Shown piece after piece: positions 6,739 to 14,445 of a stretch of DNA of 28,585 nucleotides (the first letter of the stretch is position 1; every line of letters begins with the position of its first letter). The notes under the pieces are model-generated. The model searched no databases and had not been told where the DNA came from. It saw nothing but the letters and a program-made list of their open reading frames with translations. Source of the stretch: Bdellovibrionales bacterium (GTDB taxonomy: Bacteria > Bdellovibrionota > Bacteriovoracia > Bacteriovoracales > Bacteriovoracaceae); contig JAHFAA010000002.1 of the NCBI GenBank assembly GCA_023250775.1, positions 1 through 28,585 on the forward strand. Direction: 5' to 3'. The position numbers and the translations under genes are program-made.

Positions 6739-7791
6739 ATGGGACTTGGAATTTACATCTTAAGACGATTTTTGATCATGATCCCCACATTGTTGGGCGT
6801 GACACTAATCGTCTTTTTCATTATCAACCTGGCACCAGGTAGCCCCATTGAGCAAAAGATTCAGCAGCTCAAATTTTCAGGAATGGGCAGCGCTGGTGGC
6901 GGTGGTGGTGGAATGTCTTCAAGGGGTGGTGAGCGCGGCAGTGCCATTTCCGCTGAAGTTATTGAGGCGCTAAAAAAGCAATATGGATTCGATAAGCCTG
7001 TCCATATACGCTACTGGTTGTGGCTCAAGAATTTGTCTCATCTGAATTTTGGTGATTCATTTACTTATGGTGATTCCGTCATCAGTGTCATTGTCAGCAA
7101 ATTTCCGGTCTCGCTTCAATTTGGGATTACCAGTTTATTTCTGAGCTATATAGTCTGCATCTTTTTAGGTGTTTTTAAGGCCATCAGAAATGGTAGCCGG
7201 TTCGACATGATTTCCAGTGTCTTGCTCTTTGCTTTGTATTCAATCCCCAGTTTTATGTTGGCCATCGTTTTGATTCAATTCGTGGCCGGTGGAAATTATT
7301 TGGAATGGTTTCCCATTGGCGGGTTGCTTTCCGATAATTATGACGATCTCACCATGGCCGGTAAAATCTGGGATCGGTTTCATCACTTCATCCTGCCTCT
7401 TGTTTGCTATATGATCGGCAGTTTTACCGTGCTTACGATGTTGATGAAGAATTCTCTGCTTGATGAAATTAAAAAAGATTATATTCGAACCGCCCGTGCC
7501 AAAGGCCTTTCAGAAAAAGTTGTTTACTTAAAGCATGCACTCAGAAATGCACTCATTCCGATCGTAACGGGACTTGGGGGATTTTTATCTGTGTTTTTTG
7601 CCGGGTCACTGCTCTTAGAAGTAATTTTTCGACTAGATGGTATTGGCCTCATGAGTTACCAAGCCGTTTTAGAGCGCGATTACAATGTCATTATGGGATC
7701 GGTCTTTATTCAAAGCGTTTTGATGTTGGTGGGAAATTTATTAAGTGATATTGCCTACGTTGTCGTAGATCCACGGATTGATTTTACATGA
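6739..7791 (+). CDS. yejB: ABC peptide importer permease YejB
   Basis: At 350 residues this is an inner-membrane permease with about six helices. The N-terminus (YILRRFLIMIPTLLGVTLI, then NLAPGSPIEQ) is characteristic of YejB rather than generic DppB. The EAA loop that docks the ATPase is RTARAKGLSEKVVYLKHALR near residue 250. Between helix 1 and the next domain, residues 48-67 are very glycine-rich, at the place where YejB proteins carry a variable loop. The stop overlaps the yejE start by four bases (ATGA), indicating translational coupling. The ribosome binding site is weak, consistent with coupling from yejA. Confidence 0.9.
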   Translation: MGLGIYILRRFLIMIPTLLGVTLIVFFIINLAPGSPIEQKIQQLKFSGMGSAGGGGGGMSSRGGERGSAISAEVIEALKKQYGFDKPVHIRYWLWLKNLSHLNFGDSFTYGDSVISVIVSKFPVSLQFGITSLFLSYIVCIFLGVFKAIRNGSRFDMISSVLLFALYSIPSFMLAIVLIQFVAGGNYLEWFPIGGLLSDNYDDLTMAGKIWDRFHHFILPLVCYMIGSFTVLTMLMKNSLLDEIKKDYIRTARAKGLSEKVVYLKHALRNALIPIVTGLGGFLSVFFAGSLLLEVIFRLDGIGLMSYQAVLERDYNVIMGSVFIQSVLMLVGNLLSDIAYVVVDPRIDFT

Positions 7792-8810
7792 TTGAACGTT
7801 ATTTAATTACCAATGAATTATCTTTAAAAAGATATCGGCGTTTCAAGAGAAGAACGCTCGCTGTTGTATCTGTGTTTTTATTGCTGTCGGCAATAATTCT
7901 AACGTTAATTGCGCCTGTCCTTTCAAATAGTCGTCCGATCGTAATGAAGTATCATGGGCATCTCTATTTCCCTGCTGTGGTCAATTATCATCCGACAGTG
8001 TTTGGGATCACTGACACTTTTGATACCGACTATAGGGCGTTTAAATTTGAAAATGGAGATTTTGCTTGGTGGCCGATCAATAGATGGGATCCGTTTGAAA
8101 GTAATAAGGTCATTGAAAATTATCCAGGAAGACCGACCAAGGTGAATTGGATGGGGACTGATGATCGTGGGCGTGATGTGTTTACCAGGCTTCTCTATGG
8201 CTTTAAATACAGTATCGTGTATGCGGTTCTCGTTTGGGTCATTGATTTTGGTATAGGCACGATACTTGGCAGCTTGATGGGATTTTACGGTGGGAAAATC
8301 GATTTTTTTGGCCAGCGTATTGTTGAAATCATGAGTACCGTACCCCAGTTCTTTCTTCTTATTATTTTGATTTCAATTTTTACCCCCAGCCTTTTGATGT
8401 TGGTTTTGATCTCAAGTGTTTTTTCATGGATCAGTATTAGTTATTATGTTCGGGCAGAATTTTTGAAAAATAGAAAAAGAGAATTTGTTGAGGCCGCTCG
8501 TGCCATGGGGGCTTCATCCTCTAAGATTGTCTTTAAACATATTTTACCCAATTCGCTGACTCCTCTAATTACCTTTGCCCCCTTTGCGATTGCCGGGCAT
8601 ATTTCAGGACTGGCCTCATTGGACTATCTGGGCTTCGGTCTTGAAGTTCCAACTCCGAGTTGGGGAGAGTTATTGGCCCAGGCGCAAAAAAATTACACCA
8701 TCGCTTGGTGGTTGGCGGTCTATCCATCCCTTGCCCTTTTTTCAACGCTGACTCTTTTGAACCTGATTGGAGAAGGGATTCGTGATGCGATGGATCCCAA
8801 TATGGTCTGA
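7788..8810 (+). CDS. yejE: ABC peptide importer permease YejE
   Basis: This 340-residue second permease pairs with YejB. It has a first helix at about 26-47, then a large periplasmic segment with the family's NWMGTDDRGRDVFTRLLYG, followed by the transmembrane domain. The EAA loop is EAARAMGASSSKIVFKHILP near residues 227-246, and the C-terminus (GEGIRDAMDP) is standard. The long segment between helix 1 and GTDDRGRD (LYFPAVVNYHP and onward) is the feature that separates YejE from ordinary DppC. The next start overlaps its stop (TGATG at 8808-8812). The ATPase partner YejF, normally next, is absent here. Confidence 0.9.
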   Translation: MIERYLITNELSLKRYRRFKRRTLAVVSVFLLLSAIILTLIAPVLSNSRPIVMKYHGHLYFPAVVNYHPTVFGITDTFDTDYRAFKFENGDFAWWPINRWDPFESNKVIENYPGRPTKVNWMGTDDRGRDVFTRLLYGFKYSIVYAVLVWVIDFGIGTILGSLMGFYGGKIDFFGQRIVEIMSTVPQFFLLIILISIFTPSLLMLVLISSVFSWISISYYVRAEFLKNRKREFVEAARAMGASSSKIVFKHILPNSLTPLITFAPFAIAGHISGLASLDYLGFGLEVPTPSWGELLAQAQKNYTIAWWLAVYPSLALFSTLTLLNLIGEGIRDAMDPNMV

Positions 8811-9946
8811 TGCGAAGTTCTTTGATTCTTCTTATCATTATTTTCTTTAGTTCTTTATCGCAGGCAGGTATTCCTCAAAGTGTTTCAGACTGTCTTAAAT
8901 CCTCTTCTGAGAGTGTGCAAGAGATCAAGCCTTTGTATGCCCAGGGTTTTACTTTTTTTAAAGGAAAAGGATTTTCTTTTATTGAATTTAAGAAAGGTTA
9001 TGCTTTAAAGGGCGGATCAGAGATTATTTTGATTTCCTCAGGACCATTTTCATGCCCTGGGCTTAGAACATTTCGCCCACCCTTCAAAAAAGTTTTAAGT
9101 CTTTCAACAACATTTATTCCCCTTTTTGATTTTGGCAAAATGAATAATGTCCTGATTGGGATAAGTGGAAAAAACTTTATTAACAGTCCCTGGGCGTTAG
9201 AAAAAATAAAAATTGGTCAGCTTAAAGATATTGGGTACCCACCAAATTTAGAGGCCATAGCAACTTTGGGAACTGATTTGATTTTGCTTTATCCTTTGGC
9301 TGAGCAGGAATTTTCACTTGAGCAGAAATTTAAAGCGCTGAAATTAAATTACCTTGGCCTGGCAGAATACCTGGAGCCTCATCCACTTGGTCGAGCGGAG
9401 TGGAGTAAAGTTTTCTGTGCGGTCATGAACTGTCCTAATGATGCGGAGAAAGACTTTTTGGCGATAGTGAAGTCCTATGAGAAGACGAAAAGTGATGTTC
9501 AAAAAATTGCCTTGCACCCAAAGGTCATGATGGGTTCTTTTTGGGGAGGCGAGTGGCAATCTCCGGGCGGAGATAGTTATTTGGCCAAATTAGTTGAAGA
9601 TGCCGGTGGGGACTACGTTTTTTCCTCTCCCAAAGAGGCAAAAACAAAAGCTCTTGATTTTGAATTTGTTTACTCTGTTTTCTCTCGGATAAATTTCTGG
9701 TTACCCCACGCCAGCATTGAGAACTTAAAATCTTTGCAAAAAGATGATCCGCGCTACAAAATGCTCAATAAATTTCCACTGAAAATTTATAATTATGACA
9801 AAATAAAGAGTGAAAATGGTGGGATCGATTTTTGGGAAAACGGAGTTTATCGACCTGATCTTGTTCTCTTGGATTTGGCAAAAATCTTTCACCCAGAATT
9901 GGTGCCAACTCACTCCTTGATTTGGTATAGGGCCTTGCAGTGGTAA
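8810..9946 (+). CDS. Periplasmic binding protein of an iron-siderophore/cobalamin-type ABC importer
   Basis: The 378-residue precursor has a signal peptide (cleavage likely after Ala19). The mature part fits the Peripla_BP_2 (FecB/BtuF) fold: two lobes, with AIATLGTDLILLYP near residue 150 as the region where these proteins test whether the ligand is bound, and GGDSYLAKLVEDAGGDYVF near residues 255-275, a strong family motif. Translation is coupled to yejE (TGATG). The permease gene overlaps its last codons. The ligand cannot be read from sequence: cobalamin, haem or a siderophore complex are all possible. The family call rests on the two motifs and the neighbouring FecCD-type permease and ATPase. 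Confidence 0.82.
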   Translation: MRSSLILLIIIFFSSLSQAGIPQSVSDCLKSSSESVQEIKPLYAQGFTFFKGKGFSFIEFKKGYALKGGSEIILISSGPFSCPGLRTFRPPFKKVLSLSTTFIPLFDFGKMNNVLIGISGKNFINSPWALEKIKIGQLKDIGYPPNLEAIATLGTDLILLYPLAEQEFSLEQKFKALKLNYLGLAEYLEPHPLGRAEWSKVFCAVMNCPNDAEKDFLAIVKSYEKTKSDVQKIALHPKVMMGSFWGGEWQSPGGDSYLAKLVEDAGGDYVFSSPKEAKTKALDFEFVYSVFSRINFWLPHASIENLKSLQKDDPRYKMLNKFPLKIYNYDKIKSENGGIDFWENGVYRPDLVLLDLAKIFHPELVPTHSLIWYRALQW

Positions 9947-10878
9947 AAAAATTTGCTGTTCTAATTTCGGTTCTCGTGGTGCTGTTGAGTGTGGCCTTTT
10001 ATTCCACACAATTTTCTTCCGAGATTTTCTGGTTTTTACGCTTTCCGCGCATTATGACGGCCTGCTTGGCCGGTGGTGCTGTGGCCTTGTCAGGACTCCT
10101 CATGCAGAGCTATTTTCAAAATCCTTTGGCAGGGCCTGACATTCTCGGCATCCATAGTGGTGCAACTCTTTTTGTTGCTATGTGGTTTATGTTTTTTCAT
10201 AAAATGAGCGGAGTGTTGGCCACCCTGGGCCCGATTGGCTCAGCCTTGCTCGGTTCTTTTATGATGATGTTCGTTATTTCAGGTCTTGCGAAAAAAATTG
10301 GAAATAAAATGCTTCTCGTTTTACTTGGTTTATTTGCTTCTCAATTGGCCAGTGGGCTGCTCACCGTCGGTCTAAATTTCGCTCATCAAGATCACATTAA
10401 GGCCATCTTGCTTTGGTCATTCGGCACCTTCCAGCGAACCACTCTTTCCGATCTGCCTTTTCTTGTCCTTGCCTCGATTATTCCACTTTTATTGGCCATG
10501 CGAATGGCACCTCATTTGGATTTGCTTCATCTCGGGGAAACCTATGCTCGTTTAAGCGGGATGAACTTTAAAAAAATTTCGTTACAGATTATTTTGCTCA
10601 CAGGCTTTTCGACTGGATTGGTGGTGGCCTTTTGTGGTCCCGTCGCCTTTATCGGCTTGGCCGCAATCCATTTAAGTAAGATGATTTTTAAGACGGAGAG
10701 ACATGGGATTTTGATTCCAATCTCGTTTTTGATCGGAGCGATCATGGCCTTGACTGTTGAGTGCATCAACCTTGGGATGGCCCCACAGTCGCTGCCTTTA
10801 AATGCTCTTTTGGGAATTGTAGGCGCCCCTGTGATTCTCTTGTTCATTTATAGATTAAATTTTAGGCACGCATTTTAG
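9940..10878 (+). CDS. FecCD/BtuC-type ABC importer permease
   Basis: This 312-residue inner-membrane protein has about nine or ten hydrophobic helices. The signature RFPRIMTACLAGGAVALSG (about 34-52) and NPLAGPDILGIHSGA (61-75) place it in the FecCD family. Another family mark is AFCGPVAFIGLAAIHLSK near residue 230, where the GPVAFIGL loop faces the ATPase side. It is about 20 residues shorter than typical members, at the N-terminus. The start is GTG 9940, inside the end of the previous gene (seven-base overlap), which implies coupled translation. It should function as a homodimer with the ATPase at 10887. Confidence 0.9.
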   Translation: MVKKFAVLISVLVVLLSVAFYSTQFSSEIFWFLRFPRIMTACLAGGAVALSGLLMQSYFQNPLAGPDILGIHSGATLFVAMWFMFFHKMSGVLATLGPIGSALLGSFMMMFVISGLAKKIGNKMLLVLLGLFASQLASGLLTVGLNFAHQDHIKAILLWSFGTFQRTTLSDLPFLVLASIIPLLLAMRMAPHLDLLHLGETYARLSGMNFKKISLQIILLTGFSTGLVVAFCGPVAFIGLAAIHLSKMIFKTERHGILIPISFLIGAIMALTVECINLGMAPQSLPLNALLGIVGAPVILLFIYRLNFRHAF

Positions 10879-10886
10879 GATGCATC

Positions 10887-11600
10887 ATGATTTTGTCGGT
10901 TAAAGATTTAAGCCTTGCCTACGTGAACGCTCACAAGCAAATTTCAAAAGTGCTGTTGGCCAATTTGAATTTTGATTTTACTCCGGGTAATTTTATGGGA
11001 TTACTTGGAAAGAATGGCAGCGGCAAGACGACATTATTGAAGACTCTGTCGGGTGTTATGGAACCTTGGCAGGGGCAAATTTATCTGGAAAATCATTCAC
11101 TGTATGATTTGGCTCCCTTGGCGCGTGCGCGAGTTGTGGCCATGGTCACGACTGTCTGGCCATCGAATATGCTCCTCTCCGGACGTGATGTCTTATTGCT
11201 CGGGCGTTATCCGTATTTAGCAGGATTGTCTTATCGTAAGGAAGATCATGATCTCATCTGTGAGTTGGCAGAAATTTTGAAGATTCAAGATTTTTTGGAC
11301 CGGCCATTTTTTGAATTGTCTGATGGGCAGCGACAAAAAATCATGATCGGTAGGGCCTTGGCGCAAAAAACTAAATTTATTTTCTTGGATGAGCCCTTTA
11401 CCTATTTGGATATGACGCAAAAAGACTGGCTCTTTGATTTTTTACGAAAATACGCACACGAACAGCAAGTGGGAGATTTATTTTCTACCCACGATCGTTT
11501 TATTGTTGATCAGCTAGATACAGTCTTGGCCCTTGATCACAAAGGCAGTGGCACCATTTTAGGCAGAGAGCATATTCAGGAGTATCTTGCCAGCTTTTAG
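10887..11600 (+). CDS. ABC importer ATPase of the FecE/BtuD class
   Basis: A single 237-residue nucleotide-binding domain with Walker A GKNGSGKT (41-48), signature LSDGQRQ (144-150), Walker B FIFLDEP (164-170) and H-loop His202. The usual Q-loop glutamine is not evident: the region reads AMVTTVWPS (85-93). Non-canonical residues here, and LSDG instead of LSGG, are familiar from FecE-like ATPases of Bacteroidetes. AGGA (10877-10880) is the ribosome binding site. It energises the FecCD permease just upstream. It is not YejF, which has two ATPase domains and more than 500 residues. Its stop shares bases with the convergent protease stop. Confidence 0.92.
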   Translation: MILSVKDLSLAYVNAHKQISKVLLANLNFDFTPGNFMGLLGKNGSGKTTLLKTLSGVMEPWQGQIYLENHSLYDLAPLARARVVAMVTTVWPSNMLLSGRDVLLLGRYPYLAGLSYRKEDHDLICELAEILKIQDFLDRPFFELSDGQRQKIMIGRALAQKTKFIFLDEPFTYLDMTQKDWLFDFLRKYAHEQQVGDLFSTHDRFIVDQLDTVLALDHKGSGTILGREHIQEYLASF

Positions 11601-12655
11601 ACGCCTGATAATTTTACCTTAGCGGTTTTAATTTTGCCGTCACGGACATACTTGATAGAAACTTCGTCGCCAATTTTCATCGTATCAAGTACATGAAAAA
11701 TATCGTCATAGCTGTTAACTTCCTTGCCATCAATTTCAATGATGATGTCGCCAATATAGTAACGACCCCATTCGTCTTGGCCCATTCCAGTTAATCCAGC
11801 TTTTTTCGCAGGGCCATTTTCATCAATATATGTGATGACAATGCCATCTTTGATACCAAAGCGTGCTTTTACATTCTCTGGCAAAACTCCGATTCCAAGT
11901 CCTGGGCGAATGACTTTTCCAAATTTAATAAGCTGAGGAACAATGCTCAGAATCGTGTCGACGGGGACGGCAAATCCAACCCCTGAGCTTGTACCACTAC
12001 CGCTGAAAATGACTGTATTCATTCCGATAAGAAGTCCTGAACTATTGAGCAGTGGCCCGCCCGAATTTCCAGGATTGATGGATGCATCAGTTTGAATCAT
12101 TCCATGAATCGTTACACCGCCAATACCTTCAATCTTTCGATCGAGCGCCGAGACAATTCCTTCTGTCAGTGTGTGGTCAAGACCAAAAGGGTTGCCTATG
12201 GCCACCGCTTTTTGGCCGACTAAAAGGTCATTGGAAGACCCAATATGTATAGGCACCAATTTTTTGGGCGGATTAACGAGCTTCAGAACGGCAATGTCTT
12301 TTTTTGGCTCCACTCCGACAAGCGTTGCCTCATATTGTGTTTTGTCATTTTGAAAAGACACTTGAAATTTAGTGGCATTTTGGACAACGTGGAAATTAGT
12401 GATGATGTGCCCTTGATCGTCCCAGACAATGCCCGTTCCGGCCCCTGCGGGCATTTCAAAGTCGCCATAAAACCATCCGCCATTGCGCTGCTGAATGGTT
12501 GAGACGTTCACGACAGAGTCAACATTATCTTGAAAAATCTTAATGGTATTTTTTTCACTTTCGATCAGGGCCTTGTTATTAGGCGACGAGGCACCTAGTA
12601 CAGTATGGAATGAAAGCGAGAAAAAGAGCGAAAAGATTGCTATGAATAGACGCAT
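11597..12655 (-). CDS. Secreted HtrA/Deg-family serine protease with one PDZ domain
   Basis: The 352-residue precursor has a signal peptide (about 22 residues, ending L-G-A). The S1C trypsin-like domain carries the complete triad: His89 in ITNFHVV, Asp120 in KKDIAVLKL and Ser198 in NPGNSGGPL. One PDZ domain spans about 253-345 (RPGLGIG to the C-terminus). One PDZ and a cleavable signal suggest a soluble periplasmic protease of DegS/HhoB-like size rather than two-PDZ DegP. The likely role is envelope protein quality control. The start ATG at 12655 is chosen for its strong ribosome binding site (12661-12667); an upstream in-frame start at 12715 lies before the predicted transcript. It is convergent with the ATPase gene (stops overlap by four bases) and divergent from psd. 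Confidence 0.93.
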   Translation of the reverse strand: MRLFIAIFSLFFSLSFHTVLGASSPNNKALIESEKNTIKIFQDNVDSVVNVSTIQQRNGGWFYGDFEMPAGAGTGIVWDDQGHIITNFHVVQNATKFQVSFQNDKTQYEATLVGVEPKKDIAVLKLVNPPKKLVPIHIGSSNDLLVGQKAVAIGNPFGLDHTLTEGIVSALDRKIEGIGGVTIHGMIQTDASINPGNSGGPLLNSSGLLIGMNTVIFSGSGTSSGVGFAVPVDTILSIVPQLIKFGKVIRPGLGIGVLPENVKARFGIKDGIVITYIDENGPAKKAGLTGMGQDEWGRYYIGDIIIEIDGKEVNSYDDIFHVLDTMKIGDEVSIKYVRDGKIKTAKVKLSGV

Positions 12656-12660
12656 TTTGC

Positions 12661-12667
12661 CCTCCTT
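12661..12667 (-). promoter_or_regulatory. Ribosome binding site fixing the protease start
   Basis: On the minus strand AAGGAGG lies five bases before ATG 12655. It excludes the 20-residue longer reading from 12715. Confidence 0.9.
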
Positions 12668-12683
12668 ATTGCTCCGCATATTG

Positions 12684-12712
12684 TTGTGGGAGCTGGATAT
12701 AAAGGATATAAT
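12684..12712 (+). promoter_or_regulatory. psd promoter
   Basis: TTGTGG (12684-12689), 17 bases, and a perfect TATAAT (12707-12712). Initiation near 12719 would give a leader of about 20 bases before ATG 12741, with no Shine-Dalgarno sequence in it. The -10 overlaps the -10 of the opposing protease promoter. Confidence 0.6.
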
Positions 12713-12733
12713 CACGTCTATTTAATTTTGCAA
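12705..12733 (-). promoter_or_regulatory. Promoter of the HtrA-type protease gene
   Basis: On the minus strand TTGCAA (12733-12728), 17 bases, and TATATC (12710-12705). Its -10 is physically superimposed on the psd -10 on the other strand. Confidence 0.55.
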
Positions 12734-12740
12734 ATAATTT

Positions 12741-13643
12741 ATGATGATTCAATTTTTCAATCGTGAAAAAGGTGTAGTTGAAGTCGAAAAAGTCTATGGC
12801 GATCGTGCCATAGAGTGGCTTTACAATTCTTTTCCAGGGCGTTTTTTTTCGAATTTTTTAATCAAGCGTTTTTTCAGTAAATGGTATGGAATGTACCAAA
12901 ATACTCGTTTGAGTCATCGTAAAATTCAACCATTTTTAACCAATTATGAAATCAGTTTGGATGAATATCTACCTGAAACGCCGAATGGCAATACGACTGT
13001 CCCATACCCCACCTTCAATAGTTTTTTTTGTAGACAATTTAAACCCGGAGCACGTCCTCTCTCTGAAGTTCAGGGTGAAATGCCGGCCTTCGCCGAGGCC
13101 AGATATTTTGGCCATCGTGAGATCTCTCCAAGCTTAACAATTCCGGTTAAGGGGGAGTACCTCACTGCATCACGATTGCTGGCTGATGAGCGCTGGGCAC
13201 CTCTTTTTCAAGGAGGGCCGATTCTTGTTGCTCGATTGTGCCCGGTTGATTATCACCGTTTCCATTTTCCTGATGATGGCAGGCCTCTGGATCACTACCG
13301 TATTTCCGGTTTATTTCATTCGGTAAACCCGCTTGCTCTTAAAAAGAAATCAGATATCTTTATCACCAATGAGCGACATGTAACGATCTTGGACACGGTT
13401 AATTTTGGGAAAATTGCTTATATTGAAGTTGGGGCCATGTTTGTAGGTAAAATTGTGCAAACTTTTTCTAAAAAAGTGTTCCGGCGTGGTGAGGAAAAAG
13501 GCTACTTTTTGTTCGGGGCCAGTACGGTCATTGTCATCGGTCAAAAGGGACTCTGGTATCCCACCCGTGACATCCTTGAGAACACTGAAAAAGGTATCGA
13601 AACTTTTGTGAAATTAGGTACTCGCGTCGCTGTCAAAAACTAA
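12741..13643 (+). CDS. psd: Phosphatidylserine decarboxylase, with atypical motifs
   Basis: This 300-residue protein matches the Psd proenzyme family: TFNSFFCRQFKPGARPL (91-107), CPVDYHRFHFPDDG (167-180), LFHSVNP (191-197), NERHVTILDT (210-219) and VGAMFVGKI (230-238). It would convert phosphatidylserine to phosphatidylethanolamine at the inner membrane. The self-processing site, normally L-G-S-T or G-G-S-T, reads F-G-A-S-T with Ser261, so cleavage would fall after Ala. The usual P-A-D-G segment with the catalytic Asp is replaced by AFAEAR (116-121). Histidines are kept. Activity is likely but not assured. The start has no ribosome binding site. Its 3' end overlaps the convergent gene by 11 bases. 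Confidence 0.9.
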   Translation: MMIQFFNREKGVVEVEKVYGDRAIEWLYNSFPGRFFSNFLIKRFFSKWYGMYQNTRLSHRKIQPFLTNYEISLDEYLPETPNGNTTVPYPTFNSFFCRQFKPGARPLSEVQGEMPAFAEARYFGHREISPSLTIPVKGEYLTASRLLADERWAPLFQGGPILVARLCPVDYHRFHFPDDGRPLDHYRISGLFHSVNPLALKKKSDIFITNERHVTILDTVNFGKIAYIEVGAMFVGKIVQTFSKKVFRRGEEKGYFLFGASTVIVIGQKGLWYPTRDILENTEKGIETFVKLGTRVAVKN

Positions 13644-14406
13644 GCTCTAATTTTACCGGGAAATGATCGGAAGGATAGACGCAATCGCTGCAGACGGGAT
13701 CAAAATCAATTCGCGTAATCTTGAAATTGTTTGAAACTAGAATCCAGTCAATTCTTTTTTTATCATCGTTGTGACCATCAAACTTGTGATGAGAACCGAT
13801 TTCTTGTTTTTTTAAGATAGCCCAAGGATCAACTATGTTAGGCAAAGAATGAAAGATTCTTTCCTGTACCCCGTCGAGTGGACCTTCGTTGAAGTCACCC
13901 ATGATGATCAAATATTTCGCCGTTATCTTTAATTTTTTTACTTCTTGCATGAGTACATTGATTTGTTCGAGGCGTGTTTCACCATGGAGATGGTCAAGAT
14001 GTGTGTTCAAGACTAATAAATCATCACCCGATTCAATATGGGCCAGATGGGCCCATATTGCCAAACGAGGAAATAAGCTATTAAAACTCAAACTGGCTGG
14101 GACATGCGGTGTTTTCGAAAGCCAAATGTCTCCGCTGCGAATCAGTTTAAAATACTGTTTATGAAAAAAAAGATTGGGGTACATTCTGTCAAACAGCCAC
14201 GTGCGATGCTGATCGACAATTTGGAGCGGCTCGATCTCGGGACAAAAATCTAAAATTTGAGGATGAAGACCTTCCTGTGTTCCAAGGATATGAGGGCCAA
14301 ATGCCTTGATACTTTTCAACCAGATGTTCTTACGAAAACACCATTGATGCTTGCCATCTTTTGGGTCGTCATAACGAATATTTGAGGTGATAATTCTTAA
14401 ATCCAT
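13633..14406 (-). CDS. Endonuclease/exonuclease/phosphatase family protein
   Basis: This 257-residue protein without a signal peptide has the full set of metal and catalytic positions of the DNase I/exonuclease III-like fold: Asn9 (SNIRYD), Glu45 (GTQEG), His136 (NTHLDH), Asp171 and Asn173 (GDFN), Asp220 (RIDW), and Asp247-His248 (SDHFP). Members cleave DNA, inositol phosphates or sphingomyelin by the same chemistry; the substrate here is unknown. The compact size and the N-terminal SNIRYD resemble the cytosolic hydrolase branch common in Bacteroidetes and Proteobacteria. No ribosome binding site precedes ATG 14406; instead a TATAAT lies seven bases upstream, suggesting a leaderless message. 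It overlaps psd tail to tail. Confidence 0.88.
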   Translation of the reverse strand: MDLRIITSNIRYDDPKDGKHQWCFRKNIWLKSIKAFGPHILGTQEGLHPQILDFCPEIEPLQIVDQHRTWLFDRMYPNLFFHKQYFKLIRSGDIWLSKTPHVPASLSFNSLFPRLAIWAHLAHIESGDDLLVLNTHLDHLHGETRLEQINVLMQEVKKLKITAKYLIIMGDFNEGPLDGVQERIFHSLPNIVDPWAILKKQEIGSHHKFDGHNDDKKRIDWILVSNNFKITRIDFDPVCSDCVYPSDHFPVKLELSF

Positions 14407-14413
14407 TAAGTTA

Positions 14414-14419
14414 ATTATA
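14414..14419 (-). promoter_or_regulatory. -10 element (TATAAT) for the gene ending at 13633
   Basis: On the minus strand a perfect TATAAT is separated by seven bases from ATG 14406. The -35 region is weak (TTCGTA or TCGTAT). Initiation would fall on or within a base or two of the start codon. Confidence 0.4.
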
Positions 14420-14432
14420 ATCCGAAATGAGA

Positions 14433-14438
14433 TATTAT
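14433..14438 (+). promoter_or_regulatory. -10 element (TATTAT) for the gene at 14446
   Basis: TATTAT is followed by seven bases and then ATG 14446, with no Shine-Dalgarno sequence. The -35 is not convincing. This mirrors the arrangement of the divergent gene on the other strand. Confidence 0.35.
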
Positions 14439-14445
14439 ACGAAGC

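Noticed and set aside
10887..11600. ATPase considered as the missing YejF
   Set aside because: It has a single nucleotide-binding domain of FecE/BtuD type and follows a FecCD permease; YejF has two domains and over 500 residues.
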